From contig NZ_CP090898.1 in NCBI RefSeq assembly GCF_023078835.1, positions 496,001-560,000 of the forward strand: 64,000 bases of DNA. Reading direction: 5' to 3'. The translations under genes were made by a program, and so were the position numbers. The notes under the pieces were generated by a model. The model saw only the letters and a program-made list of their open reading frames with translations. It searched no databases and was not told the DNA's origin. This DNA is from Synechococcus sp. NB0720_010. Its GTDB lineage: Bacteria; Cyanobacteriota; Cyanobacteriia; PCC-6307; Cyanobiaceae. This document shows positions 27,464 through 35,831 of this stretch, one piece after another; the first letter of the stretch is position 1; every line of letters starts with the position of its first letter.

Positions 27464-28414
27464 ATGACCATCCGCTTGACAGGCCGAGAACGTTGGGCCG
27501 CCGCGGCCGTGGGCGTTTCGCTTGCGCTGCTGCCGGTGGCCACACCTCTGCCCTTGAGCAGTGCCTTCACCCCCGCAGCCGTCGCCCAGACCAACAAGCC
27601 GGTGCTGCGCGTTGGCGCCATCCCCGATCAGAAGCCCGAGAAGCTGAACCGGCTCTACGGATTGGTGGCCAATGAACTCAGCAAGCAGCTGAATGTCGAC
27701 GTCAAATATGTCCCCGTCACGAACTACGCCGCGGCGGTCAGTGCCTTCCGCACCGGCAATTTGGATCTGGTCTGGTTTGGCGGCCTTACCGGTGTCCAGG
27801 CCCGGCTGCAAAAGCCCGGCTCCCAGGTGATCGCCCAGCGCGACATCGACGCCAAATTCCAATCGGTCTTCATCGCCAACCGCAAGAGCCAGCTCAAGCC
27901 CATCAGCAGCATCAACGGCCTGAAGGAGCTCATGGGCAAGCGCGTCACCTTCGGATCGCAGAGCTCCACCTCAGGGCGGCTGATGCCCCAGTACTTCCTG
28001 GCGCAGGCCGGGGTGAAGCCCAGCCAGTTCGCCGGTGGAGCCCCCGGTTTCAGCGGCAGCCATGACGCCACCGTGGCCCTGGTGCAAAGCGGCGCCTATG
28101 ACGCCGGCGCCCTGAACAAACAGGTCTGGGAAGCCAACCTGGCCAGCGGCAAGGCCAACAAGGCCAAGGTCTACGCGATCTGGACCACCCCCGACTATCC
28201 CGACTACCACTGGATCGCCCAGCCCGACCTCAACCAGCGCTTCGGAGCCGGCTTCAGCACGAAGCTGCGTCAGGCGATCTTGAGCTGGCGCAGCAGCAAC
28301 CCTGAGCAGAAGGCCATCCTGGAGCTCTTCGGGGCCCAACGCTTCATCGGGGCGAAGGCCAGCGATTACGCCAAGATCGAGCAGGTCGGCCGGCAGATGG
28401 GCAAGATCCGCTGA
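27464..28414 (+). CDS. phnD: Phosphonate-type ABC transporter substrate-binding protein
   Basis: The 316-residue protein has a signal peptide (hydrophobic segment about 12-30, likely cleavage after AVAQ near 42). It then shows PhnD-family features: VLRVGAIPDQKPEKL, YAAAVSAFRTGNLDLVWFGGLTG, GKRVTFGSQSSTSGRLMP and VALVQSGAYDAGALN. It binds phosphonate, phosphite or a related ligand in the periplasm; which one is not determined. It leads the operon with two small membrane proteins, phnC and phnE. No C-P lyase genes are in the window. Confidence 0.85.
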   Translation: MTIRLTGRERWAAAAVGVSLALLPVATPLPLSSAFTPAAVAQTNKPVLRVGAIPDQKPEKLNRLYGLVANELSKQLNVDVKYVPVTNYAAAVSAFRTGNLDLVWFGGLTGVQARLQKPGSQVIAQRDIDAKFQSVFIANRKSQLKPISSINGLKELMGKRVTFGSQSSTSGRLMPQYFLAQAGVKPSQFAGGAPGFSGSHDATVALVQSGAYDAGALNKQVWEANLASGKANKAKVYAIWTTPDYPDYHWIAQPDLNQRFGAGFSTKLRQAILSWRSSNPEQKAILELFGAQRFIGAKASDYAKIEQVGRQMGKIR

Positions 28415-28426
28415 TTCCAGGAGCAG

Positions 28427-28455
28427 AATGCGGGGAGACCTGTCCTCTCCGCATT
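28427..28455 (+). promoter_or_regulatory. Hairpin between phnD and the downstream transporter genes
   Basis: An 11-bp stem (28427-28437 with 28445-28455, one G-T wobble) encloses a 7-nt loop. It starts 12 nt after the phnD stop and covers the TTG start of the next gene. There is no T-tract, so it is probably not a terminator. It fits an mRNA-stability or translation-blocking element that keeps phnD expressed above the rest. Confidence 0.5.
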
Positions 28456-28690
28456 GTCCACGACCCTGCTGACGGACCTGCTGCTGCTGGTGGCTGGCCT
28501 GCTGCTCTGGCAGCGCAGCTGCAGCGACGGCGACGAGGTCTGGGTCCTGTTTCTGCGCTCCATTGCCGCCATTGACCTGGCGGTGATCCTGCTGAGCAAT
28601 GGGGTTCTCTGGCTGGAGATCCCCCTGCTCGTTCTGGTCTTCGGCCTGCCCTCAGTGGCCAAACTGGAAAAGCGTGAGGGGCGGGGATGA
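28454..28690 (+). CDS. Small two-helix membrane protein in the phn operon, unknown
   Basis: The 78-residue protein has two hydrophobic stretches (about 5-20 and 31-65) separated by an acidic segment with a cysteine (RSCSDGDEVW), and a basic end. No family is recognised. The TTG start at 28454 lies inside the 3' arm of a hairpin; a GTG at 28490 would give 66 residues. The stop overlaps the ATG of the next tiny gene (ATGA), supporting translation. Confidence 0.55.
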   Translation: MSTTLLTDLLLLVAGLLLWQRSCSDGDEVWVLFLRSIAAIDLAVILLSNGVLWLEIPLLVLVFGLPSVAKLEKREGRG

Positions 28691-28773
28691 ACCCACGCGG
28701 CCCCGACGTCATCGAACTCACCCTGGTGGGGTTAATCCTGGCCTTGATGGTCTTCCGCTTCACCCAGAGCTAA
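28687..28773 (+). CDS. 28-residue single-helix protein in the phn operon
   Basis: The frame starts MNPRGPDVIE and has one hydrophobic helix (LTLVGLILALMVFRF, about 11-25) ending TQS. It overlaps the upstream stop by ATGA and ends 7 nt before the phnC ATG. The hydrophobic pattern and coupled start argue for a real membrane peptide, perhaps a small transporter subunit, but 28 codons is short and chance cannot be excluded. Confidence 0.5.
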   Translation: MNPRGPDVIELTLVGLILALMVFRFTQS

Positions 28774-28780
28774 GGCCCCC

Positions 28781-29530
28781 ATGGATGCGCCCGTCCTGGA
28801 ATTGCGGGGGGTGAGCGTCAAGGGACGCCAACAGCCCAGGCTGGATCAGGTTCAGCTCAGCCTTCACGCCGGTGAACGACTGGCGCTGCTCGGCCCCAGC
28901 GGTGCGGGCAAAAGCACCCTGCTGGCCGTCGCCAATGGCCTACTCCAGGCCGATCAAGGTCAAGTGCTCTGGGGCGGGGAGGCCCTGTCCAGGCGCCCCC
29001 GGATCAAACGGCGCCAACAGCGACAGATCGGAACGCTCTGGCAGGACCTACGCCTGATTGAGGAGCTCAGCGTTCAACAAAACCTGAACTGCGGCCGACT
29101 CGCGCAGTGGGGCTGGCCGAAGGCCCTGCTGAACCTGCTCCTTCCCATAGAAACCGAGGCCTGCGCAGCCGCCCTGCGGCAACTCGATCTCGATCCCGCT
29201 CTGTTGGCGCAATCGGTGGGACAGCTCTCTGGCGGACAACGCCAACGGGTTGCCATCGCTCGGCTGCTGCGTCAGGACCCTCTGCTCTGGCTCGCCGATG
29301 AACCCCTCTCCAGCCTTGATCCCCGCTTGGCAGGGGAGTTGCTCCAGCTCCTGCTGGAGCAGACCGCGGCGCCACGGGCGCTGGTGATGAGCCTGCACAG
29401 GCCGGACCTGCTGGCGGGATTTAGCCGCGTGGTGGGTCTGCGGGAGGGACGCATCCTGTTTGATTGCGCGCCGGAGCAACTCGAGCCGCAGGCCCTGCAG
29501 CGTCTCTACGCCGGAAGCACGACCCCTTGA
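28781..29530 (+). CDS. phnC: Phosphonate-type ABC transporter ATP-binding protein
   Basis: The 249-residue ATPase has Walker A GPSGAGKST (near 38-46), a Q-loop (TLWQDLRLI), the signature LSGGQRQRVA (near 148) and Walker B WLADEP with the D-loop SSLD (near 170). A conserved switch histidine is in MSLHRPD. Family length is normal. Its stop overlaps the TTG start of the permease gene, so ATPase and permease are translationally coupled. Confidence 0.87.
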   Translation: MDAPVLELRGVSVKGRQQPRLDQVQLSLHAGERLALLGPSGAGKSTLLAVANGLLQADQGQVLWGGEALSRRPRIKRRQQRQIGTLWQDLRLIEELSVQQNLNCGRLAQWGWPKALLNLLLPIETEACAAALRQLDLDPALLAQSVGQLSGGQRQRVAIARLLRQDPLLWLADEPLSSLDPRLAGELLQLLLEQTAAPRALVMSLHRPDLLAGFSRVVGLREGRILFDCAPEQLEPQALQRLYAGSTTP

Positions 29531-31062
29531 AGATCGCGCCGCCACTCCAGGTCCTGATCCCCGCTGGGGTGATCCTGCCCCTGGCCCTGGTGCTGCCAGG
29601 GCTCTGCCATGGCGGCGGCTGGGAATTGATTGGCGCCTTCGCCGAGGCAGCCCTGCACCCGTCGCTCGATCCAGTCGTGGTCGACTCCCTGCTCAGGGGA
29701 CTGGGCGTCACAGTCGGTGTGGCGCTGTTGAGCTGGTCCCTGAGCCTGATGCTGGGACTGCTGCTGGGGCTGGCCAGCTCGCGGCTGATCTGGAGCACCC
29801 TGAGTGGCACTGCGCTGCCTGCGGAGCTGCTGCGCCGACTCCTGGCGATCCCCCGCTCAATCCATGAGCTGATCTGGGGTCTACTGCTGCTGCAGGTGCT
29901 GGGGCTGCAGCCCGCCGTGGCGGTGCTGGCGATCGTGATTCCCTATGGCGCCCTGGTGGCCCGGGTGATCAGCGATCAACTCGATGCCTTACCCGATCAG
30001 ACCCTGAAGGCCCTCTTGAGTGCCGGCAGTGCTGGCCCGGCGGCCCTGCTGACGGCCATGGGACCGCCCCTCCTGCCTGGAGTGGTCAGCTACGGCGGCT
30101 ACAGGCTCGAATGCGCCCTGCGCAGCGCCACGCTGCTGGGGGTGTTTGGTCTTGGGGGCCTGGGCAACGAACTGCTGCTCACCCTGCAGTCCTTGGAATT
30201 TCGCGAGCTCTGGAGTGGCCTCTGGCTCCTGCTAGCGGTGATGCTGAGCCTGGAGAGCCTGATCCGCGCCCTGCGGCAGCGCTGGGGACTGGCCAACCGC
30301 TTTGGTCAAGCCCAGCCCGGTGTGGGACGGCAAGGCCGGGAGATCCTGCTTCTGCTTGGGCTCCTGCTCCCCCTGATGCTGGCGATCAGCCACAGCCTGG
30401 GGATTGAGCCAGCGGCCCTACTGCATTGGCAACCGCTGCCGCCGCTGCATTCCCAGCACTGGCAGGAGGCCCTCGCCCTTCCCTGGGGGCGACTGATCGG
30501 CAACACCCTGCTGCTCACGGTCCTCTCGGCCTGCTTAGCCGTCGGCGGTCCTCCGCTGCTGCTCCTGCTGGTCGCGCCGTGGCGCCTGGCTCAGCCGCTG
30601 CTCAGGCTGCTCTGGGCCCTGGGGCGACTCTGGCCACCGCCGCTCACGGCGCTGTTGCTGCTGTTTGTCTTCAAACCGGGGATCTGGACAGCGGCCCTGG
30701 CCTTGGGGTTTCACAACCTCGGGATCTTGGGTCGCCTGTTGCTAGAGGGCGCAGAGTCCTGCAGCGGCGCAGCCGAGGACGCCCTGCACGGCCAAGGTGT
30801 CGGGGCACGGGTGGCTCTGCTCTACGGGCGTTTCAGCGCTTTGGCGCGCTCCTATCTGGCCTATGGCGCCTACCGCAGCGATGTGATCCTGCGGGAGACC
30901 GTGGTGGTCGGTCTGATGGCGGGGACCGGGCTTGGAACCCAGTTGCAGGAAAGCCTCAGCTCATTTGCCTGGGATCAGATCGCCCTGTTGCTTGTGGCCT
31001 ATGCGGCCCTCACCCTGGTGGGTGAAGATCTGAGCGACCGCGCCCGGCGGCGCCTGCTGTAA
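29527..31062 (+). CDS. phnE: Fused double-domain ABC permease (PhnE-type)
   Basis: At 511 residues this is about twice the length of a usual PhnE. It holds two permease domains: the first (about 60-265) with GLGVTVGVAL, IPRSIHELIWGLL and VFGLGGLGNELL, the second (about 320-505) with GNTLLLTVLSA, GFHNLGILGRLLLEG and a C-terminal TGLGTQLQE. About twelve hydrophobic segments are visible. The fused chain would supply both membrane halves of the transporter, with PhnC as the ATPase dimer. The TTG start at 29527 overlaps the phnC stop. Confidence 0.82.
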   Translation: MKIAPPLQVLIPAGVILPLALVLPGLCHGGGWELIGAFAEAALHPSLDPVVVDSLLRGLGVTVGVALLSWSLSLMLGLLLGLASSRLIWSTLSGTALPAELLRRLLAIPRSIHELIWGLLLLQVLGLQPAVAVLAIVIPYGALVARVISDQLDALPDQTLKALLSAGSAGPAALLTAMGPPLLPGVVSYGGYRLECALRSATLLGVFGLGGLGNELLLTLQSLEFRELWSGLWLLLAVMLSLESLIRALRQRWGLANRFGQAQPGVGRQGREILLLLGLLLPLMLAISHSLGIEPAALLHWQPLPPLHSQHWQEALALPWGRLIGNTLLLTVLSACLAVGGPPLLLLLVAPWRLAQPLLRLLWALGRLWPPPLTALLLLFVFKPGIWTAALALGFHNLGILGRLLLEGAESCSGAAEDALHGQGVGARVALLYGRFSALARSYLAYGAYRSDVILRETVVVGLMAGTGLGTQLQESLSSFAWDQIALLLVAYAALTLVGEDLSDRARRRLL

Positions 31063-31070
31063 GCGACTCC

Positions 31071-31748
31071 ATGCTGTTGGCCGTTCCCCGCAAATTGATC
31101 GTGCTTGGGGACAGCGGCGTCTACGGCTGGGGGGACCCCGAAGAGGGTGGCTGGTGCGAGCGCCTCAGGCGGCACTGGATGGGGCTGCCCGGCGGACCGG
31201 TGCTGTATTCCCTCGGCGTTCGCGGCGATGGTCTCGAGCGGGTGGCGGCGCGCTGGGCCAGCGAGTTCGCTTGCCGCGGGGAACTCAGGCGTCAGCAGCC
31301 CCAGGGGATCCTGCTCTCCGTCGGCCTCAACGACACCGCGCGAATCGGTCGCCGCGACGGGCGCCACCAACTCGATCCGGAGGCCTTTCTCTTCGGCCTC
31401 CAACAACTTCTCAACCAGCTCAAAGCGGCCGCACCGGTCCTGGTGCTGGGACTGACGCCCGTGGACGAGCACGTGATGCCCTTCGCGGATCTGCTCTGGT
31501 ACAGCAATGAGCACGTCCGCCAGTACGAAGCGCTGCTGAAGGAGGCCTGCATGGAGGCCGATCTGCCCTTCCTGCCGCTACTGGACTCCCTGCTGGCGGA
31601 TCCGAGCTGGCTGCAGTGGATCTGCCCCGATGGGATTCACTTCAACAGCGAGGGACATCGTCAGATCTACGAGCGGGTACGTCACTGGAGTCCGCTCTTG
31701 AGCTGGGCGAACCTTCAGCCCACCAGCGCCGGGACCCCCCTCTACTGA
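31071..31748 (+). CDS. SGNH/GDSL-type hydrolase
   Basis: The 225-residue protein has the SGNH blocks in order: LIVLGDSGVYGWG (nucleophile serine near 15), the block II glycine region (SLGVRGDG), LSVGLNDTARIG (block III asparagine near 86) and CPDGIHFNSEGH (block V Asp/His near 185). These enzymes are esterases or lipases; the substrate is unknown. It follows phnE by 8 nt on the same strand and may share its transcript. There is no signal peptide. Confidence 0.8.
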   Translation: MLLAVPRKLIVLGDSGVYGWGDPEEGGWCERLRRHWMGLPGGPVLYSLGVRGDGLERVAARWASEFACRGELRRQQPQGILLSVGLNDTARIGRRDGRHQLDPEAFLFGLQQLLNQLKAAAPVLVLGLTPVDEHVMPFADLLWYSNEHVRQYEALLKEACMEADLPFLPLLDSLLADPSWLQWICPDGIHFNSEGHRQIYERVRHWSPLLSWANLQPTSAGTPLY

Positions 31749-31826
31749 GGGGAATCAGACCCCCGAGGGGGTGAGCCAACGAGCAGTTCAAGCGGTTGAG
31801 GCTGAGGGCAGAGCAAGGCATCCGCT

Positions 31827-32588
31827 ATGGCAGTCCAGGACCAACAGCAATGGCTCTTGAGCCGTTATCTCAAGGACCCCAACCACGCGCACCGCAACGC
31901 CGTCGTCGCCGCCAACCTGCCCCTGGTCTGGAAGGTGGCCCGGCGGGAAAGCGAACGCAGCGGCCACAGCTTTGAAGACCTGGCCCAAGAGGGCGCACGC
32001 GGTCTGATCAAGGCGGTCGAGCGCTTTGATCCAAGCCTGGGCAACACCCTGAGTACGGCCGCCGTTCCCTGGATTCGCGGCGCCATGCGTCACTACCTCA
32101 GGGACCGCTGCCGCGTCTTCAGCGGCGCCCGCAGCGTGATCGAGCTGCTGCAGCGGGGAGCAGCACTGCAGCGCCGGCGCGGGCAGCAGGGACTCAGCCC
32201 GATGAACGACAGCGCCCTGGCCCGGGCCCTCGGCTGCTCCCAGCAGCGCTGGCAGGAAGCCCAGGCTCTACAAACCTGCCTGCGGGTGGCGAGCCTGGAT
32301 CATCCCGGCGGCGGGTCAGACCCCGAGACCCCCCTGGTGGAGCAACTCAGCGATCAACAGGCACCAGGCCAGTACGGCTGGCTCGAGCGCTGCGAACTGC
32401 GCCGTCAGCTCTGGAGGGGACTGAAAACCCTGCAGGCCAGTCAACGGCGACTGGTGCTAGCCCGGGTACTGCAGCAGCGGACCTGGCAGGACCTGGGTGC
32501 CATGGCAGGGATTAGTGCCCGTGCCGCCCAGCGGCGCTACCAGCAGGCCTGCGGCATCGTCCGTCAGCAACTGGTGGGCGCGAGCTAG
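31827..32588 (+). CDS. Sigma-70 family RNA polymerase sigma factor (group 3-like)
   Basis: The 253-residue protein has sigma region 2 (AVVAANLPLVWKVARRESERSGHSFEDLAQEGARGLIKAVERFDPSLGNTLSTAAVPWIRGAMRHYLRD, residues about 25-93). A region 3-like part (near 125-160) and a short C-terminal helix-turn-helix (RTWQDLGAMAGISARAAQRR) follow. The lack of region 1 and the divergent region 4 match the type III alternative sigma factors of picocyanobacteria. Its promoters cannot be predicted here. Its stop overlaps the end of the convergent DUF92 gene by 4 bp. Confidence 0.78.
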   Translation: MAVQDQQQWLLSRYLKDPNHAHRNAVVAANLPLVWKVARRESERSGHSFEDLAQEGARGLIKAVERFDPSLGNTLSTAAVPWIRGAMRHYLRDRCRVFSGARSVIELLQRGAALQRRRGQQGLSPMNDSALARALGCSQQRWQEAQALQTCLRVASLDHPGGGSDPETPLVEQLSDQQAPGQYGWLERCELRRQLWRGLKTLQASQRRLVLARVLQQRTWQDLGAMAGISARAAQRRYQQACGIVRQQLVGAS

Positions 32589-33349
32589 GCCAGGGCGAAG
32601 CGCAGCGCCAGCCCCATGGCCAGCAGGGCCGCAATCAGGGTCTGCAGGGCATTGACCAGCTCATTGCTCAGCCAGGGGAAGCGGTCCTGGACCGTGGCGC
32701 CGATCAGGCTCTCCATCAAGGTCGCCGCCAGCCCCACCAGGGCCACCAACAACCAGGTCGGCCCGCCCTGAATCAACCCCAACTGGAGCATCACCAGGGC
32801 CATCAAGGCGCTGCCCGCCGCACTGGCGGCGGTGCCCTCCAGGCTGATGGCTCCCTCGGTGCCGGGGGGAACGGGCTGGAAGTTCGTGATCGAAACGGTG
32901 TGGCGTCCCCAACGCTTGCCGATCTCACTGCCGCAGGTGTCGCCCAACTTGGCGGCAAAGCTCGCGGCAAAGCCGATCTTGAGCAGGATCACCGGCGCCA
33001 TCGGCCAGACGCTGAGCACCGCCAACGCGGCCCCAGTCGCTGCCGATCCCCAGACGTTCTCAGGCCCGCGCCGGCCGCCACGCCCCTCGGCCAAGCCCTG
33101 CTCCTGCTTACGCCGGTAGCCCAGACGGGTCACCAGCGAGCCGAGGGCTAGGTAAAGCGCCACGGCCAACCAACCGGGCCAGTCCAGGCTGCCGAGGAGC
33201 AGGGTGCCGAGGATCCCCGCGTGGACCCAGCCGGAGCGCGTCAACAGGGGAAGCCGCTGGGCGGCGGCAATCAGCACACCATTAATCACCAGGGCGGCCA
33301 GCCAGTGCTGCAAGCGCTCTGGGCTGAGCAAGATCTGCAGATCGAGCAT
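32585..33349 (-). CDS. DUF92 (VTE6-like) membrane protein, possible phytyl-phosphate kinase
   Basis: The 254-residue, highly hydrophobic protein contains the DUF92 signatures RRGPENVWGSAATG, FAASFAAKLGDTCGSEIGK and FQPVPPGTEGAISLEGT. The plant member VTE6 phosphorylates phytyl phosphate to phytyl diphosphate in chlorophyll recycling and tocopherol synthesis. The same role is likely but inferred. ATG 33349 is chosen; a GTG at 33382 would add 11 residues. Confidence 0.8.
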   Translation of the reverse strand: MLDLQILLSPERLQHWLAALVINGVLIAAAQRLPLLTRSGWVHAGILGTLLLGSLDWPGWLAVALYLALGSLVTRLGYRRKQEQGLAEGRGGRRGPENVWGSAATGAALAVLSVWPMAPVILLKIGFAASFAAKLGDTCGSEIGKRWGRHTVSITNFQPVPPGTEGAISLEGTAASAAGSALMALVMLQLGLIQGGPTWLLVALVGLAATLMESLIGATVQDRFPWLSNELVNALQTLIAALLAMGLALRFALA

Positions 33350-33475
33350 CCCTGGAATCAGCGACTGGCTCCAGAAGAACACAGCAGCTGGAACTTCTGT
33401 TGCACTGCCCTACGGCCGCTGTTCAGAAGCACCGGCAGCAGCGGATAATCCTGCAAACGGTCTATTACCGGCGCC

Positions 33476-33856
33476 ATGGTGTTCAACCGCAAAGGCAGCT
33501 TCTTCCTCAACCTCGATGAGAAGGCAGCTGAACAGTCGGTGACTGTGGCCCCCATTGCCGAGAAGCCCAAGGCCAAGGCTCCTGTCGAGGCCAAGGCTGC
33601 CGTTGCACTCAAAGCAAGCGCCGCCGCTGCACCTGCTGAAACCGCACCTGCAGCGACCGGTTCGGTGCAAACCACCGCTGAAGCGATCGCCGCTGAATTA
33701 GCCGCGGAGCAAGCCGCTCTTCCCGCCAAGACCGACGCCACCTTCGCCCCCGAGTGTGTGACCGCCGGCGGCGCCCTGCCGATGCGTCGCCGCCGCGGTG
33801 GCGCCAACCTCGCCGGCTTCCGCAGCATGGCCAGCGGCATGTTTGGCAAGAAGTAA
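33476..33856 (+). CDS. Alanine-rich conserved picocyanobacterial protein, unknown
   Basis: The 126-residue protein has an N-terminal MVFNRKGSFFLNLDEK. An Ala/Lys/Pro-rich disordered middle (about 28-70) leads to AEAIAAELAAEQAALPAK, then TFAPECVTAGGALPMRRRRGG and a basic amphipathic end. The single cysteine in ECVTAG and the RRRRGG patch look conserved. No enzymatic fold is evident. I think it is a lineage-specific family, of unknown role. Confidence 0.6.
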   Translation: MVFNRKGSFFLNLDEKAAEQSVTVAPIAEKPKAKAPVEAKAAVALKASAAAAPAETAPAATGSVQTTAEAIAAELAAEQAALPAKTDATFAPECVTAGGALPMRRRRGGANLAGFRSMASGMFGKK

Positions 33857-33871
33857 GGCTGAGGGTCTGAG

Positions 33872-34618
33872 CTAGCTGCCGCAGCGCGCAACGCGGGCAC
33901 TACTCAGGCTGCTCAAGCCACTCACGCAGGCCGTCGAGCTGCGCAGGATGCGAGGGCCCAGATCAACGGGCTTCCATCCGGCCGCCTCGGCGGCCTGTTC
34001 TTCGCTGGGGGACCAGCCACCCTCAGGGCCGCAGGCCAGCCAAAGGCTGGAGAGACGCTCCAAGGGCTGATCGGCCAACACAGAAGCCAACAGCGGCAGC
34101 TCTTGCTGACGGGTGGTCGCCCAAAACCCTGGAACCGCTGAATCCCTCAGGCCCAGGAGCTGATGGACGTCCATCGGCTCCTCAATCCGCGGCGACCAGA
34201 GCCGTTCACATTGCTCAGCCGCTTCAGCGGCAATGCTGCGCCAGCGCTCCAGCCGCAGGCTGCCCTGGACGACCGTTCGCTCACAGAGAAGCGGGATGAA
34301 GCGATCCACCCCCAGCTCGACGGCCATACGCAACACCACCTCAAAGTCGCGCTTGACCACCGCAGCGGCCAAGACCAGCTGGGGAGCCGGTGCAGGCTGC
34401 TGCTCCAAGGGCGCCTCCAGGCTCTGCTCCAGCTCGGCGCAGGCGGACTGCCGAAGCACGGCCGTCCAGAGCGCGCCCTGACCGTTGACCACGGCGAAGC
34501 GATCACCGGCACTGAACCGCAGCACGCGGGTGAGATAGCGCTCCTCCTCACGGGTCAACGCGATCTGCGAAGCCAGGCGCTCCGGTGCAATCAACAGCCG
34601 ACGCAGCTCCCGGGCCAT
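33872..34618 (-). CDS. rsmE: 16S rRNA (uracil(1498)-N3)-methyltransferase RsmE
   Basis: RsmE methylates U1498 of 16S rRNA. The 248-residue protein has the N-terminal PUA-like part (LTREEERYLTRVLRFSAGD). The SPOUT methyltransferase core has KRDFEVVLRMAVELGVDRFIPLLCERTV, AAEAAEQCERLWSPRIE, LACGPEGGWSPSEEQ and the C-terminal LGPRILRSSTA knot motif. ATG 34618 is 3 nt after the stop of the DUF3531 gene on the same strand. Confidence 0.9.
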   Translation of the reverse strand: MARELRRLLIAPERLASQIALTREEERYLTRVLRFSAGDRFAVVNGQGALWTAVLRQSACAELEQSLEAPLEQQPAPAPQLVLAAAVVKRDFEVVLRMAVELGVDRFIPLLCERTVVQGSLRLERWRSIAAEAAEQCERLWSPRIEEPMDVHQLLGLRDSAVPGFWATTRQQELPLLASVLADQPLERLSSLWLACGPEGGWSPSEEQAAEAAGWKPVDLGPRILRSSTACVSGLSSLSSARVARCGS

Positions 34619-34621
34619 GGA

Positions 34622-35080
34622 CTACGCGTCCGGGGCTCCGACGGGGAACAGGCTTTCGGGATGGTCCTCCACGGGCCAATCCTCATTGGCCCCACCGACA
34701 AGCAGCTCCTCGATCTGCACCACATCGGAATCGATCTGGCGCAGGGTGTTGATCAGGACATCGAGGGCAAAGCCGTCACTGGTGCCCAGATCCAACCAGC
34801 AGCGAGCCCAGGAGCCCTGGTACTCGATTTCACCCATGTTGTGCATCAGTGCAGGCATGGCCCGCTCCGCCGTCTCGGCGTCGTAGCCCATCCAGCTGAC
34901 CTCAGCGCCCTCCTCGTGGACCTGAAGGTTCTCGGCGTTGAACCCACCCAACTTGCCCAGGAAGAACCAACTGTCCAAGGTGGTCTCGATATAGCCCCGC
35001 TCCCCCTGGCCCGGGGGATTGCTGAAGCGCAACCACAGCCAGCAATTGAAGGGGTCAAATTCTCGAAAACGAATCTCCAT
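34622..35080 (-). CDS. DUF3531-family protein
   Basis: The 152-residue protein starts MEIRFREFDPFNCWLWLRF, continues GERGYIETTLDSWFFLGKLGGFNAENLQ and has an acidic C-terminal half. This matches the cyanobacterial/plastid DUF3531 family as I remember it; function unknown. It is co-directional with rsmE, three bases apart, and divergent from the ABC ATPase gene. Confidence 0.72.
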   Translation of the reverse strand: MEIRFREFDPFNCWLWLRFSNPPGQGERGYIETTLDSWFFLGKLGGFNAENLQVHEEGAEVSWMGYDAETAERAMPALMHNMGEIEYQGSWARCWLDLGTSDGFALDVLINTLRQIDSDVVQIEELLVGGANEDWPVEDHPESLFPVGAPDA

Positions 35081-35149
35081 TGCAGCGCGATGCAGCAGGG
35101 CTTGCTCCCATCAAACATGCTGGGGGCACCTGACGGCCATCGGCCAGCG

Positions 35150-35794
35150 ATGCTTGAGCTCGACGCGCTCCGCTACCACGCCGCAACGGCTCCGGAGCCT
35201 GTCCTGCGGGGGGCCAGCATGGGCCTGGAGCCCGGGCGGATTGCGCTGGTGGCCGGCCGCAGTGGCTCCGGCAAGTCCACCCTGCTGGAGTTGATCTGCG
35301 GACTGGCCGATCCAAGCCACGGGGAGATCCGCTGGCACGGCAAAGCCCTGAATGCCCGCCAGCGCCGTTGGCTCTGCGGCCTGGTCTTTCAGTTCCCCGA
35401 ACGCCATTTCCTCGGACTCACCGTCGGCCAAGAACTGCGACTGGGGCAACGGCGCCTGCCAAGCGAGAAGGCGGAGGCGGTGCTGCAGCAGGTCGGCCTT
35501 AGCGGCCTGTCCTTCCAACAGGCCCCCGAGGAACTCAGCGGCGGACAGCAGCGGCGCCTGGCCATGGCGGTCCAGCTGCTGCGGGACCCCAAGGTGCTGT
35601 TGATGGATGAACCCACCGCAGGACTGGATTGGTCCGTGCGCTCGGAAATCATTGAGCTGATCGATCAGCTCAGCCGCGAGCGCATCGTGCTGATCGTCAC
35701 CCATGAGCCTGAACTGTTCGAGCCCCTGACGGAACCAGGACAGCGCTGGAACCTGATCGATGGGCAACTCCAGCCCGCGCTCATCCCCTGCTGA
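35150..35794 (+). CDS. ABC transporter ATP-binding protein (EcfA/CbiO-like)
   Basis: The 214-residue ATPase has Walker [10 protein letters not shown] (near 40), a Q-loop with [17 protein letters not shown], the signature [12 protein letters not shown] (near 127) and Walker [12 protein letters not shown] (near 150). The FPE motif after the Q-loop is typical of energy-coupling factor (EcfA/CbiO) ATPases for vitamin or metal uptake. No permease or substrate-binding gene adjoins it. In-frame ATGs at 35087 and 35117 would add N-terminal residues without homology. Confidence 0.8.
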   Translation: MLELDALRYHAATAPEPVLRGASMGLEPGRIALVAGRSGSGKSTLLELICGLADPSHGEIRWHGKALNARQRRWLCGLVFQFPERHFLGLTVGQELRLGQRRLPSEKAEAVLQQVGLSGLSFQQAPEELSGGQQRRLAMAVQLLRDPKVLLMDEPTAGLDWSVRSEIIELIDQLSRERIVLIVTHEPELFEPLTEPGQRWNLIDGQLQPALIPC

Positions 35795-35831
35795 GGCCGC
35801 TGAATACAGTGCCCCGAGCAAGGGGCAGGGC

